From Cercospora beticola (Eukaryota; Ascomycota; Dothideomycetes; Mycosphaerellales; Mycosphaerellaceae), in NCBI RefSeq assembly GCF_033473495.1, contig NC_088935.1, forward strand, positions 4,154,001-4,218,000: a stretch of DNA of 64,000 bases, read 5' to 3'. The translations under genes were made by a program, and so were the position numbers. Numbering within the stretch: position 1 is the stretch's first letter; the number at the start of each line of letters is the position of its first letter. The notes beneath the pieces are model-generated. The model ran no database searches. It saw nothing but the letters and a program-made list of their open reading frames with translations, and was not told the DNA's origin. Below are positions 13,891-24,534 of the stretch, piece after piece.

Positions 13891-14362
13891 ATGGAGCACA
13901 GCGGCATGCGCAAGGAGGAGTATTGGCGTTTAGCGTTCACGTTAAGGGCGGCAAGCATTGGAACGGCGCGTTATGGGTATTGTGCGTACTAGCTAGAAGC
14001 TGCGTGGAAGTTCAGGCCCCGCGTAGCGATGTATCAACAGCATAGCTCGTAAATATTAATGGCAGAGCGCCGTTTGGCATTGCATCACATTACCTCCAGG
14101 TTAGCTTGTTGTATCTGAAGGCCTCAGGTTCAACGGCCGGGCCGGCCCACGCCACACATTCACCAAACGTCATGCGACCTCGAGGCAACACATTCACTAG
14201 CCTTTCTAGTTATTCGCGAGATGAGGCATAAAGTCCCACATCTGAACTTCCGCAGCAGCGTTTTGACCGACAAATGAGCGCGCGCGATCGCACGAGCGAC
14301 AGAATCTTTGTTGCGCCGTCGGCCCCAAACGGCCAACGGCATGAGCTGCCTGCGCTGGCAGC
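13891..14362. other. Intergenic region, TOM1 3' side to myotubularin promoter
   Basis: Head-to-tail spacer of 0.47 kb. It should hold the TOM1 3' UTR and the promoter of the next gene. Short open frames on the minus strand (14160-14584) overlap the next gene's start and show no domain. No repeat was seen. Confidence 0.45.
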
Positions 14363-17113
14363 ATGGAGACAATACCGCGGACGAAAGAAATTCGCGAACG
14401 AAATGTAGAATGCTTCGCTGGCAAGATCAATACAGAAAAGGTCTACGGTACACTGATCTTGCAACGACATCACTTGATCATATCCACACCAGAGCCACCA
14501 AGCCAGCGCAGTTCTGGTTCCGCCACGCCTAAGGGCGAAGGAGACTCGAGTACTGCAGCTGCAGCCGCAGTCGCAAGCCCTCACACACCTGCGAAACGCA
14601 AAACGAAAGAAACCTGGTTCCCATATCCACTAATCAATTCTTGTGTCTTGAAACCGAGTCAAGCACATCATACACGCCCGCAGGAATCTGATGAACATCG
14701 CCATGAGCAAGGAGTTGATCGCGACGATGCAGCGTTTCCGCCGGTCTATGGCACCAATGAAGCCGGCAGGCCGAGCACAGATTCGACGTCTGCGCTGTCT
14801 GCTTTCACATCACCCCAAAGGCTGTTGACGCCTGTAGGCAACAATGCAACGACGATACACAGCTCATATAATGGGCGAGCGCCGGAAATTCGAATCAGTA
14901 CGCGCGACTTCAGACAGATGGTCTTCATCTTCCATGGTGATGGCAAAACGTCTGCTGATGCAGCAGCACGCAGGGTGTTTTACTGTCTCAGGGATCGATG
15001 CTGCGTTGATCGTGTGCAAGATTTGCATGCGTTTCACTTCAAAGCGCCCCATGAGGAGCTTGCGGCGAAGATCAACCCATATGACGCTCGACGTGAATTC
15101 GCACGAATGGGCATAGGTGGGAAGTCCTCAGAAGGGCCGGGCAGTGCCTGGCGCCTCACAACCATCAACCAGGACTACACCTTTTCTCCGACGTATCCTA
15201 GTGTACTGTGCGTGCCTGCTAATGTTACCGACAATATACTCAAGTATGGTGGCCCATACAGGTCTAAGAGCAGAATACCAGCCTTGACATATCTTCATTC
15301 AAACGGCGGTAGCATTACACGATCATCACAGCCTATGCCCGGTCTCGCTGGAAAGAGGAATGCCCAAGACGAGCGTCTCGTATCGGCAATATTTTCTAGC
15401 CACGTGCTTTCAGAGCAAGGCCCGAAAGACTTCCAACCCCAAGATGCATTGCACCAAAACGACGTTGATGGCCCGTCATCAAAGTCCTCGGAGCAAGCTC
15501 CTGATATACCTGCCGAAGACATGGATACAGCCGACTTAGATCCCTCCGAGGCAGAGTCTGGGCCGAAGATCTACGGTACTACTCGAAGGAAGATGATTGT
15601 GGATGCGCGACCCAGATTCAATGCTTTGGCCAATCGTGCCACTGGAGGTGGCATTGAAGACGTGGCGAACTACAGTGGCAACACTAAACGTCCTCCAGAG
15701 CGAGTCTTCCTCGACATAGCAAACATCCATGTTATGCGCAAGTCCTTGGCCAAAGTTGTGGAGAGCTTGGGCGGCGCAGAAGTCACGCATCTGAAGATTT
15801 CTCATGAGTCGCTTCAGAAATCTGGTTGGCTGGGCCATATTGCAGGTCTATTAGAAGGTTCCGAGAAGGTCGCGAGGGCTATTGGACTTGGTGGAGATCA
15901 TGTCTTGCTTCATTGCTCGGACGGCTGGGATCGTACATCTCAGGTCGCTGCAATTGCGCAGGTTATGCTTGATCCCTACTATCGAACACTCGCAGGCTTC
16001 ATCGCCCTGGTCCAGAAAGATTTCCTATCTTTTGGCCACAAGTTCAATCACCGGCACGGCATCTTGGGATGCGAGAAATGGTTCGATATCGAGAACGAGC
16101 GAGTGATGCCATCTCATGGTGCTGAGAATGGCAGCTTGGAGCCGACTTTTGGATCGAAGGCATTCTCAGGCGCAAAAAATTGGTTCGAAAAGAATAGAAA
16201 CGGGTTGTTCAGACAACAGAATGACAGCCGCAGCAGTCTTGAGGAGTCGGGATCTCGGCCTCCTTCACCTCCGGCGAATGCGATCTTGCATGCCCCTGCC
16301 ACGACAAGCACTGCCAAGGACAGAGAGCACAAAGTGAAAGAGGATGAGATCGCACCCATCTTTCACCAATTCCTCGACGCCATCTTCCAGTTGCAACACG
16401 AATACCCGGATGCCTTCGAGTTCAACGAGAGGTTCCTTGTAAGGCTGTTCTACCACGTCCATGCGTGCCAGTACGGGGAGTTCCTCTTCAACAACGAGCG
16501 GGAACGAGCAGCACAGGAACATCTTTTTCCGTCCGTGTGGCCGCACTTCTTGGCCAGACGGCGAGACTTTGTCAATCCCAACTTTTCGCCAAAGGCGGAA
16601 CATACTCTGCTATTCCCGCGACGCTCGCCCGCAACTCGTACGGTAACAGTACGGTGGTGGAGCTCTCTCTTCAAGCGCGCAGACGCAGATATGAACACCC
16701 CTGTCTCACTCACGATCGTGAACGAGAATCAGCAGCAAACATCCAGTTTGCATGAGGAAACATCAGATCCGAGTGCTTTTAGCCACAAAAATTCGGACAG
16801 TGCGACCAACGGTGTAGCAGCAGGCATTCCTGGTAGCATTGGGGCTATGCGAGATAACATTGCTGCGACATTTGCTTCACTTCAGGTGAGTAGCAATGGA
16901 CAACAGAACCGGGAGAGTGCGGCAAAGTCTCCTGCCCGCCCGGCATTGGAGCAACGCGAGACAGATACGGAGGTACTTGCGTCCTATGTGAACGCCACAC
17001 AAGCCGGTCCAAGCAGTGGAGAAGTGGAGGCAGAAAAGCCGGCACCAGAGCCCTTGCACAGCAAGCTCGATGTCGCCGCCTTTTCACAAGGCAGCGCATA
17101 TACTGATAGGTAG
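14363..17113 (+). CDS. YMR1: Myotubularin-type phosphoinositide 3-phosphatase
   Basis: Single-exon 916-aa protein with a CX5R phosphatase motif of myotubularin form, HCSDGWDRTSQ, placing nucleophile Cys518 and Arg524. Active myotubularins dephosphorylate PI3P and PI(3,5)P2 on endosomal and vacuolar membranes; yeast Ymr1 is the likely counterpart. The N-terminus (METIPRTKEIRERNVECFAG) begins a PH-GRAM-like region that is interrupted by a polar low-complexity stretch at residues ~50-160 rich in Ala, Ser, Thr and Pro. The catalytic domain runs from about residue 190 to 760, with DVANIHVMRKSL and GWLGHI ahead of the loop and FGHKFNHRHG and FHQFLDA after it, as in the family. The last ~140 residues are disordered. 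Both key loop residues are present, so it should be an active enzyme. Confidence 0.9.
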   Translation: METIPRTKEIRERNVECFAGKINTEKVYGTLILQRHHLIISTPEPPSQRSSGSATPKGEGDSSTAAAAAVASPHTPAKRKTKETWFPYPLINSCVLKPSQAHHTRPQESDEHRHEQGVDRDDAAFPPVYGTNEAGRPSTDSTSALSAFTSPQRLLTPVGNNATTIHSSYNGRAPEIRISTRDFRQMVFIFHGDGKTSADAAARRVFYCLRDRCCVDRVQDLHAFHFKAPHEELAAKINPYDARREFARMGIGGKSSEGPGSAWRLTTINQDYTFSPTYPSVLCVPANVTDNILKYGGPYRSKSRIPALTYLHSNGGSITRSSQPMPGLAGKRNAQDERLVSAIFSSHVLSEQGPKDFQPQDALHQNDVDGPSSKSSEQAPDIPAEDMDTADLDPSEAESGPKIYGTTRRKMIVDARPRFNALANRATGGGIEDVANYSGNTKRPPERVFLDIANIHVMRKSLAKVVESLGGAEVTHLKISHESLQKSGWLGHIAGLLEGSEKVARAIGLGGDHVLLHCSDGWDRTSQVAAIAQVMLDPYYRTLAGFIALVQKDFLSFGHKFNHRHGILGCEKWFDIENERVMPSHGAENGSLEPTFGSKAFSGAKNWFEKNRNGLFRQQNDSRSSLEESGSRPPSPPANAILHAPATTSTAKDREHKVKEDEIAPIFHQFLDAIFQLQHEYPDAFEFNERFLVRLFYHVHACQYGEFLFNNERERAAQEHLFPSVWPHFLARRRDFVNPNFSPKAEHTLLFPRRSPATRTVTVRWWSSLFKRADADMNTPVSLTIVNENQQQTSSLHEETSDPSAFSHKNSDSATNGVAAGIPGSIGAMRDNIAATFASLQVSSNGQQNRESAAKSPARPALEQRETDTEVLASYVNATQAGPSSGEVEAEKPAPEPLHSKLDVAAFSQGSAYTDR

Positions 17114-17169
17114 CGGCACTGTTTGGCGAACTCTGCTCATCAATGGGAGCGTATAAGCGTTTCTGGCTT

Positions 17170-18111
17170 TTATCCTACAGTATCAATGCTTCCGGTGGGT
17201 GGTACTTCACCTTTTTGTTGTCTGAGCTTCTCCTCAAACTTTGCAAACTCCTGCATCGCAATCTCTTCTTCCTGATCCATGACTTGCTGCACACCCTTAA
17301 CCTCTTCAATATAATGCATCAACATGCTTTCAATTCCATTCTTCAATGTCACTGTGCTGCTGTCGCAAGTTCTGCAAGCACCTCGAAGTTTGAGCATCAC
17401 TTGTCCATCATGGAAACCTCGGAATTCGATATCTCCGCCATCTTCTTGAATCGCTGGCCGAATGCGTGTCTCTAGTAATTCCTGAATCATGCCTACAACT
17501 TCCTCGTCTTTGGGGTCGTAGGTCGCTGCTTCCTCGCCTGATGATTGACCCTCGTCGCCACCTTTGCTTTCGACTGTGTTTACGATTGGTTGGCCGTTTG
17601 TCACAGCTTCTGTGATGAGACTGAAGACTTCGGGTTTGACGTGTGGCCAAGGTGTGGAGCTGTCCTTTGTCACTGTGATATAATCCCGCCCGAAAAATAC
17701 GCTTGACACGCCTTCCACATTCATCAAGGATTGTGCGAGCGGCGAAGGATGTGGTGGTGCGAGTGTCGATCGCGGGGTCATGTATTCGAGGAATGAGGAG
17801 GAGAAGTTATCGGGCAGGATTTGGTGGTTGGGGATGAATTTGAGCGCATCTGCGTTGGGCGTGTCTTCGGTTTGGATGAAGATCGTGCGTCTGGCTGTGC
17901 TGCTCGCGCTCGGAGGGGTGTATCGCTGTAGAGAGGGCCTGCGGCTTCGCCGTGAAGATGAGAGAGTGCTGGTTCGTGGCGCATCGCTGAATGTTCGTAG
18001 GGTGGTGTTGCTTGTGGCGAGTTGTGCGCAGCGCTTCGCGAGATGCCCGGTGGCCGACGGTCGGGAGGCCGTTTGCGTGAGTATTCGGATTGCAGGTCTG
18101 GCGGCCATCAT
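17170..18111 (-). CDS. NFU1: Mitochondrial Fe-S cluster scaffold, NFU1 family
   Basis: 313-aa intronless protein. Nfu1 carries an assembled [4Fe-4S] cluster in the mitochondrial matrix and helps deliver it to lipoyl synthase, respiratory complexes and aconitase-type enzymes. The first ~85 residues are rich in Arg, Ser and Ala with almost no acids, fitting a mitochondrial presequence. An N-terminal Nfu domain follows (from about IFIQTEDTPNADALKF), then the C-terminal NifU-like domain with the cluster-binding CxxC at Cys246-Cys249 (GACRTCDSSTVTLKNGI). A charged tail rich in Glu and Lys ends the protein. Two adjacent ATG codons start the frame; the first is used here. The gene is convergent with the myotubularin gene (56 bp between stops). 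Confidence 0.94.
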   Translation of the reverse strand: MMAARPAIRILTQTASRPSATGHLAKRCAQLATSNTTLRTFSDAPRTSTLSSSRRSRRPSLQRYTPPSASSTARRTIFIQTEDTPNADALKFIPNHQILPDNFSSSFLEYMTPRSTLAPPHPSPLAQSLMNVEGVSSVFFGRDYITVTKDSSTPWPHVKPEVFSLITEAVTNGQPIVNTVESKGGDEGQSSGEEAATYDPKDEEVVGMIQELLETRIRPAIQEDGGDIEFRGFHDGQVMLKLRGACRTCDSSTVTLKNGIESMLMHYIEEVKGVQQVMDQEEEIAMQEFAKFEEKLRQQKGEVPPTGSIDTVG

Positions 18112-19379
18112 GATGTACAGTTGGTGGTAGGGTAGAAGGCAAATGTGTTGTGCTTTGTGAAGACGAATTGGAGAGTGGCATCAAACATTACGTAGGCTGA
18201 GTAATGAGAAATTCCCGACCTCTCGGAAGTCCTCGCCGCGCCCTCCACGCGAGCAGAACTGGGATGCGGCATTGACACCCATGTCGCGATAGCATTGGCA
18301 ACAATTCCAAGCGACGTGAAGAGTCTCGCTACATCCTACAGCACTATGGAACCGCGATGCCCGGCGACTCGCCAAACGGTATTTTCATTGCGGTCGCGTT
18401 CCCGAAGCAGACACGTCCAAATAGACAGCGGACCGCGCCAACAGCTCGAGAACAGCAGCTGGCGGCAGATCTGCATCTCGACATTCAACGCACAAACGGG
18501 AGGCTCATCTGGACGTCCCAAAACTGCATGTCCAACGCTCGGGCGTTGTTGGTTGGATGAACGACGCGTCGCGTTCGTGAACCATCCTCGGGTACTGTAC
18601 TCGCGATGAGTTCGCATTTGGCAAGACGCTATTCCTTGAGGTCGGGTGTTGATCCGAGGCTACGACTCGTCGAGGCATCTCATGAAAAAGCTTCTCGGCC
18701 GAATTCGGTCTGCCATCCTGCAATGATGCTGCGTTGCAGTCGCGATGCGCACTATAACGGAGTTCTGCGCTCCAAGCTGCAGAACCAATGCAACACCGTG
18801 TCCACCCGATCAAGAGACACAGCTCCTCTTGCACTGCGAATCGCGGGAAATTCTGCATCGACAGCCGTTTGTATAAACGCTTTTGCTGGCGTCGAGACCG
18901 TAGGATTTGCACCTCTACTGCTGTCGCGGCTAACGATGTTTCAGTTGTAATTGCCATCGAGGGGTACCGTGCGTGCAGCGTGGCGTTTGCTCTGTTCAGA
19001 TTTAGGTCTGAACTCATTGAACTATTTTCCGTGCTACGCTGAAACCGTCCAAGGCCGTTCTCAGATCAAGCCACCGGGCGTTGTGGCGTCACCCTACACA
19101 ACTCTGCTAACACTGCCGGTAGGTGGATTTAAATGGAAAGTTCGCTTCCAAAGGGGCACGAGACCATGTTTGCCTATACAGTGATCGACGGTCTAGCGGT
19201 CTGCAGGATGCTCGAGGCGCTGGATTGATATTCCTGGGGAAGTTCGCGAACTGTTGCACAGCAACTCGCCTCTCTCAACATTTCCCGAACCTGTGTGACA
19301 GACATTTTCCAGCTCGTATGCCAGCTAAGACTCAACACATTGCGCTCGAACCCTAGAACAAGGTTCTTCGCGAACAATC
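18112..19379. other. Divergent intergenic region of 1.27 kb
   Basis: Lies between the NFU1 start and an unknown plus-strand gene. Several open frames on both strands (for example minus 18505-19017) have shuffled composition, no domain and no splice-compatible partner. A CCTCGG hexamer sits near 18587. No repeat, tRNA or transposon end was recognised. Confidence 0.4.
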
Positions 19380-20495
19380 ATGTTCGGGATCAACGAAGAA
19401 GAAGCATACGTGCGAGCGAAGCAGAATACCGGCCTGGATGTGGAGCTGTTATGCAGCAAATTGGAGGCCTACAAAAGGGAGCAAGATATCGTGCAAATTA
19501 GGCGAGGGAAACGCGATGCTCTGAGAAGTGGTCGTTTCATGCCTAAGGTCGCAGCAAAGCAATTCACAGCTACAGCGACACCGCTTCGGCAAGACTCCGT
19601 CCGGGACAAGCACACTTCTCCGCGACGGGAATCCACCTCGGAGCCAGTGACGCGCAGGGGGCCTTTGGACCAAGATCGTCGCTATACAGCAATGTCTTTC
19701 GGAGTGCACGACAACCGTGCGATCGCGGCAATTGTCGAGGAAAGGATGGGAGGAAAGGGCATGGAAATTAGGAGGCGAGACGAGACTTCAAGGGACCTGT
19801 CTGTCAAGCAGCATGAACCCGTGGGATCGGCACCACGAAAAACGAAGTCCGTCACAGCACAGCCTCTACGCCACTCTTTAATCCAACGCACGGAGCTTTG
19901 GTCGAAGCCATTGATTCCAAGAAGACACTCGTCACGAAATATTGGTGCTCAATCAGATCAAAGCGTTCTTGACCCGAACGAACGAGACGCCAGCGAGCCG
20001 ATAGAGACGAAAGAGTCGTGTACTGGGATCTATCGACCCGGAGATGCCGCCAAACGACGTACCATGCCCGAAGACAACAAGACAATATTTTCACACGATC
20101 ACTTCACCAACGACACCTTACAGGACACTCTCTTATATCACAGTTTGGATCACTACTCAAAACCTCCTCTACCCGTCCTCGAAGAGTCCGAGAGAGGCTC
20201 TCAGGATATACAGCGGCCGAAATTACTGCCACACGATCGTCCGGATTGGTGTCAAAGATCGCAGAATGAAAGCTCATCGCATCTCTTGCATATCTTTTCT
20301 CGGTCTCAGAAGAAGGGCGATGATGCATATGCCGGGAAAAGACATAGCGAGTTGCCTGTGAGAGGCTTGAGCGAGGCACCCAAAAGGCCTGTAGTAGAAA
20401 ACGGACATCTCATTGCAGATGCAGTGAAGATAATCAAGGATCAAGAAAGGCTCCGGAAACGACAAAGTGTGGTAGATTTCTTTCGAAAGTTTTAG
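19380..20495 (+). CDS. Hypothetical protein, charged and probably disordered
   Basis: 371-aa single-exon frame with a clean ATG; I do not recognise the family. The first ~50 residues (MFGINEEEAYVRAKQNTGLD, then a Lys/Arg/Gln-rich helix) look like a short coiled helix. The middle is polar and basic with many Arg, Ser, Thr and Pro, and the last ~30 residues (VKIIKDQERLRKRQS, then VVDFFRKF) could form an amphipathic helix. There is no signal peptide or membrane segment. Composition is more protein-like than in the overlapping frames, and RRP12 follows 292 bp downstream on the same strand. It may be a lineage-specific nuclear protein; transcription evidence would be needed to be sure. Confidence 0.5.
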   Translation: MFGINEEEAYVRAKQNTGLDVELLCSKLEAYKREQDIVQIRRGKRDALRSGRFMPKVAAKQFTATATPLRQDSVRDKHTSPRRESTSEPVTRRGPLDQDRRYTAMSFGVHDNRAIAAIVEERMGGKGMEIRRRDETSRDLSVKQHEPVGSAPRKTKSVTAQPLRHSLIQRTELWSKPLIPRRHSSRNIGAQSDQSVLDPNERDASEPIETKESCTGIYRPGDAAKRRTMPEDNKTIFSHDHFTNDTLQDTLLYHSLDHYSKPPLPVLEESERGSQDIQRPKLLPHDRPDWCQRSQNESSSHLLHIFSRSQKKGDDAYAGKRHSELPVRGLSEAPKRPVVENGHLIADAVKIIKDQERLRKRQSVVDFFRKF

Positions 20496-20787
20496 ATGTC
20501 TGGGCGCTACTGCACAGTTTAATTGACGCTGAATGAGTTATGAGAACCTCGAATGCCATGTTGGAATTAATTCGTGCCCATGTATGATATCTCCCGGACT
20601 CATTGTCCTGAACGTGAAGTCGAAGTCACTGTGGTAGCGCAGTTGCCATCCTGGTTTCGTGGTAGGGATCCCAGCTGCACGTCAACAGGGTCCTGCTGGT
20701 GCGGAATTGATGCGCTTGAAATTTTGGAGATAGCTTCGCGAGTGCACTTCTTGTCGCCGGTTTCGAGTCCACCAGCACGACGCCAAC

Positions 20788-23700
20788 ATGTCTCTGCAGG
20801 AGAGACTGGACAAGATCCGCTCGTCGCCGAAGCTGCAGAACCAGCAGCAGACGTCGGTCGTCCTGAACGCCATCGAAGACACTCTCCGCAGCCAGAAATC
20901 CGAGCCCACGCCCACCGCATACTTCGCTGCTCTACTGTCGCTGCTGGGCCAGTACATCTCGAACGATAAGGGAATCGTCAACAAAGAAGTCACGACCGCG
21001 GTCGTCTACCTGCTCGACCTCGTCACCAGCCATGTTCCAGCGCCGCTCCTCCGATCGAAGTTTCCGCAAATTCTCACCAGCCTCGCACCCGCTCTTACCC
21101 ATGCCGACGCAGAGGCACCCCTACTACGAGCCAGCATAGGGTGCTTGGAATCGCTTCTGATCGCACAAGACTCGCAAGCATGGAGCCTGCCGCAATCGTC
21201 GACGAGCCCTCGCGGTGCTGTGGGAGGACTGCTCGGCCTGGCTATGGACCACAGGCCGAAAGTGCGAAAGCGGGCACAGGAAGCCCTGAGCAACGTGCTT
21301 AAGCACCCACCTCCTTCACCATCGCTCGATCATCCCGTATCAGCAATGTGCGCCGAAACTGCTCTTGGACACCTCCAGACGGCCGCCGAAGAAGCGAGTA
21401 GCAAGAAGAGGAAGCAGAGACAGCGTGAGGATGGAGCACATGATCCAGGGTTGATGCACGCAATGCAGCTAGTGAAGACCGTTGCGTCAGCTCAGAATGG
21501 CTGGCCCAGCAAGAAGATCGATGCACTATGCGAGCTGCTGCTCAACATTTCGAAGGGAAGCAATGAATTCCTCACAATGGCAGCTTTCGAAATTTTCGAA
21601 ATCATCTTTGCAGGTCTCGCCAATGAGGTCTCTTCAGCTAAGTTGCCGAGACTTCTAGAGATCATCGCAGAGCTCCAGCCTTCGCAAAACGACACACAAT
21701 TGCTTCCTCCTTGGATCGCTGTATTGAGCAGAGGCTACGACGTCTCCGCGCAAATCGAGCCAGATGAGACCTTTCAAAAGCTTCCTGGCCTTTTTAGCAA
21801 GATATCCGCGTTTCTATCTTCATCCTCGCACAATGTGCGTGTATCCGCATCCGAATGCCTAATCTCGTTGTTGCACACATGTGTACCAGAATCGGTGCTA
21901 TTGGAGCCCTCGATCATGGACGACAAAGCTCTGGAGAATATCGCTCGCACGCTGAAAGAGCTGCTGAGCGTGAAGTACCAGACTGCTTGGATGGAAGTCT
22001 TCAATGTGCTCAAGGCAGCTTTCGAGGTCCTGCGCTGGCGCGCCTGCCCGCTTCTTGACAGCGTTGTCAAGGCTGTTGGAGATCTCCGAAGCGACGAGGC
22101 ATTCGCCGGCAAGAAGGAAGCCGATGAAGTTTTGTCAGCCGCCATTCGAGCTGCTGGTCCCGAAGCTATCCTGTCTACCTTGCCACTCAACTTGGACGGT
22201 AAATCTGCCAAAGGACCTGGCCGAGCCTGGCTTCTGCCTGTGATGCGTGACTCGGTTAGCAACACCAAGCTGGCCCATTTCCGCGCGGCTTTAGTACCCT
22301 TGAGTGAAGTCATGTTCCAGAGAGTACTCAGTCATGGCGAAGCCGAGAAGACGATGGAAATCAAGATTTTCGAAACTGTTGTAAACCAGATCTGGTCGTG
22401 CTTGCCAGGGTACTGTCAGCTACCTCTAGACCTGACTGAAGCGCTTGATCAGTCTTTTGCCGAGCAATTGAGCAATCTGCTCTATCAGCAGCCTCATATG
22501 CGCACGGAGATCTGCCGTGCTTTACAAAATCTCGTCGATACCAATAAAGCCATCGCGGAATTGGAAGGTGACGAAGATCTGGTTGAGCAAGGTAGGGTCA
22601 GTCGAGCTGATGCTCAGAGAAACTTGCAGCATCTCGCTGGCTTTGCGAGCAACTTGCTTGCAGTCCTTTTCAATGTCTACAGCCAGACCCTGCCGCAGAA
22701 CCGCGGCAATCTGCTACAGTGCATCAATGCTTACTTGAGCATAACACCGGAGCAAGAATTACTCGAGACGTTTCAACGTGTTGCGGGCATGCTGGAGACA
22801 TCTCTTCCCGAAGCTGGGCCTCAGACACAGGCCGATAAACAAAAGCAGCCCAACAAGGATTCGAAGAACAAAATGCCACCGACTTCACATACTCTCATGG
22901 ACCTGATCATCACAATGGCAACGTACCTGCCACGCGAAAGCTTTGCGGGTCTGTTCAACATGGCTGCGAACGTGGTCAGCAAGCAAGATGATCCGCAATT
23001 GCAGAAGAAGGCATACAAGTTGATCCCTCGCCTCTCGGAATCTGAGACTGGACGTCAAGCGCTAGCAGACCGAAATGCCGACCTTCAGCAATTGCTGCTC
23101 ACTTCTGCAGACAAGGTGTCCGCACCAGCTCGCAGGGATAGACTGGCGTCCATAGCCGAGATCATTCCAGGCATGCCAAAGACTGACCTGCACTTCATCC
23201 CCTCGATCGTCTCCGAAGTTGTGATCAGCTGCAAGGAGGTTAACGAGAAAGCGAGAACGGCTGCCTTTGATCTACTCGTGCTTATGGCAGAGAAGATGGC
23301 AGAAGGTGGGACTGTGAATAACGCCAAGGTTCCACACATGGCTGCGGATGCCCCTACTGTGCCTGCGAGCTTGGAGGAGTATTTCACCATGGTCTCGGCC
23401 GGCCTGGCAGGCTCAACACCGCACATGATTTCTGCTTCGATCACCGCATTGACTCGGCTACTGTTTGAGTTCCACAGTCGGCTACCGGAGACTACGGTGG
23501 CAGATCTTGTTCAGACTATGGACCTTTTCTTGACTTCAAACAACCGCGAAATTGTGCGCTCGGTGCTTGGCTTCGTGAAGGTCTGCATCATTTCTCTACC
23601 AACGAGCTTGGTGTTGCCACGTCTGGAGACGCTGATTCCAAATCTCATTGTTTGGAGTCACGAACATAAGCAACACTTCAAGGCAAAGGTCAAGCATATT

Positions 23701-24534
23701 TTCGAGCGAATGATCCGGCGATTTGGAGTGGAAGTTGTGGAGAGGTACACGCCTGAAGCGGATCGGAAGCTCATCGCAAACATTCGCAAGACGCGTGATC
23801 GCAGAAAGAAGAAGCGAGACGCAGGTGAGGAAGACGACGACACCACACCTGGAGCACAGAAGCGCAGCAAGTTCGAGAGCGAGTACGATGAAGCCATCTA
23901 TGGATCTGGTTCTGAATCAGAGTCTGATATTTCTGATGACGAAGTGCTTGGCCGAGCTGTGGCAAAAGGCCAGAAAGCTAAGCAAGGAGGCAACCAGTAT
24001 ATCGTCGAAGACGAAGACGAACCACTCGATCTGCTTGACCGGAAGGCTCTTGCGCATGTGTCATCGACGAAGCCGTCTAAGCAGAAAGCCGCAGCGGACA
24101 ACAAAAAGACGAAAGCTAAGACAGATCTGGACGGCAAGCTCGTCTTCAATGACGACTCGGATCTTGAACTCGAAGAGTTTGACGATGATGGAATGATCGA
24201 AGGTGCAGAGCCGGGAGATGGCACTCTGGAAGGAGGTATCAATGCATACGTTGAGGCGCTGAAGAGCAAGAATGCTCCTACCAGAGGCCAGAAGGGCAAG
24301 CTGAAGTTCAAGAATGTGCGAGATGATGATGAAATGGACATTGACGAAGACGATGCTATGGCGGCTAAGAAGAAGCTCGATGCGAAGAGTCCTCGTGGCA
24401 AGCAGCAACCTCAGCGACGCGGTCTTGGTGGTGAGAAAGCGAAGGGCTTCTCGAACGGAGGCAAGGTGCAGAAGTCGCCAGGGCGAGGATTTAAGCATGG
24501 GCTGCAAAAAGGTCGCGGGAAAGGAAAAAGGTGA
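20788..24534 (+). CDS. RRP12: Ribosomal RNA processing protein Rrp12
   Basis: 1,248-aa intronless HEAT/ARM-repeat protein. Rrp12 accompanies pre-40S and pre-60S particles from the nucleolus to the cytoplasm. It starts MSLQERLDKIRSSPKLQNQQ, as fungal Rrp12 proteins do. Helical repeats fill most of the chain, with the family NUC173 region at roughly residues 380-590 (after SQIEPDETFQKLPGLF). The C-terminal ~260 residues change to a nuclear-type tail: basic KTRDRRKKKRDAGEEDDD near residue 1005, acidic patches (SESESDISDDE, DDDEMDIDEDD), and a Lys/Gly/Arg-rich end. The start ATG sits at the first in-frame position after a stop-containing leader. Confidence 0.94.
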   Translation: MSLQERLDKIRSSPKLQNQQQTSVVLNAIEDTLRSQKSEPTPTAYFAALLSLLGQYISNDKGIVNKEVTTAVVYLLDLVTSHVPAPLLRSKFPQILTSLAPALTHADAEAPLLRASIGCLESLLIAQDSQAWSLPQSSTSPRGAVGGLLGLAMDHRPKVRKRAQEALSNVLKHPPPSPSLDHPVSAMCAETALGHLQTAAEEASSKKRKQRQREDGAHDPGLMHAMQLVKTVASAQNGWPSKKIDALCELLLNISKGSNEFLTMAAFEIFEIIFAGLANEVSSAKLPRLLEIIAELQPSQNDTQLLPPWIAVLSRGYDVSAQIEPDETFQKLPGLFSKISAFLSSSSHNVRVSASECLISLLHTCVPESVLLEPSIMDDKALENIARTLKELLSVKYQTAWMEVFNVLKAAFEVLRWRACPLLDSVVKAVGDLRSDEAFAGKKEADEVLSAAIRAAGPEAILSTLPLNLDGKSAKGPGRAWLLPVMRDSVSNTKLAHFRAALVPLSEVMFQRVLSHGEAEKTMEIKIFETVVNQIWSCLPGYCQLPLDLTEALDQSFAEQLSNLLYQQPHMRTEICRALQNLVDTNKAIAELEGDEDLVEQGRVSRADAQRNLQHLAGFASNLLAVLFNVYSQTLPQNRGNLLQCINAYLSITPEQELLETFQRVAGMLETSLPEAGPQTQADKQKQPNKDSKNKMPPTSHTLMDLIITMATYLPRESFAGLFNMAANVVSKQDDPQLQKKAYKLIPRLSESETGRQALADRNADLQQLLLTSADKVSAPARRDRLASIAEIIPGMPKTDLHFIPSIVSEVVISCKEVNEKARTAAFDLLVLMAEKMAEGGTVNNAKVPHMAADAPTVPASLEEYFTMVSAGLAGSTPHMISASITALTRLLFEFHSRLPETTVADLVQTMDLFLTSNNREIVRSVLGFVKVCIISLPTSLVLPRLETLIPNLIVWSHEHKQHFKAKVKHIFERMIRRFGVEVVERYTPEADRKLIANIRKTRDRRKKKRDAGEEDDDTTPGAQKRSKFESEYDEAIYGSGSESESDISDDEVLGRAVAKGQKAKQGGNQYIVEDEDEPLDLLDRKALAHVSSTKPSKQKAAADNKKTKAKTDLDGKLVFNDDSDLELEEFDDDGMIEGAEPGDGTLEGGINAYVEALKSKNAPTRGQKGKLKFKNVRDDDEMDIDEDDAMAAKKKLDAKSPRGKQQPQRRGLGGEKAKGFSNGGKVQKSPGRGFKHGLQKGRGKGKR

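Noticed and set aside
18505..19017. 170-codon minus-strand frame upstream of NFU1
   Set aside because: No domain, mixed random composition, and competing frames of similar length on the other strand.
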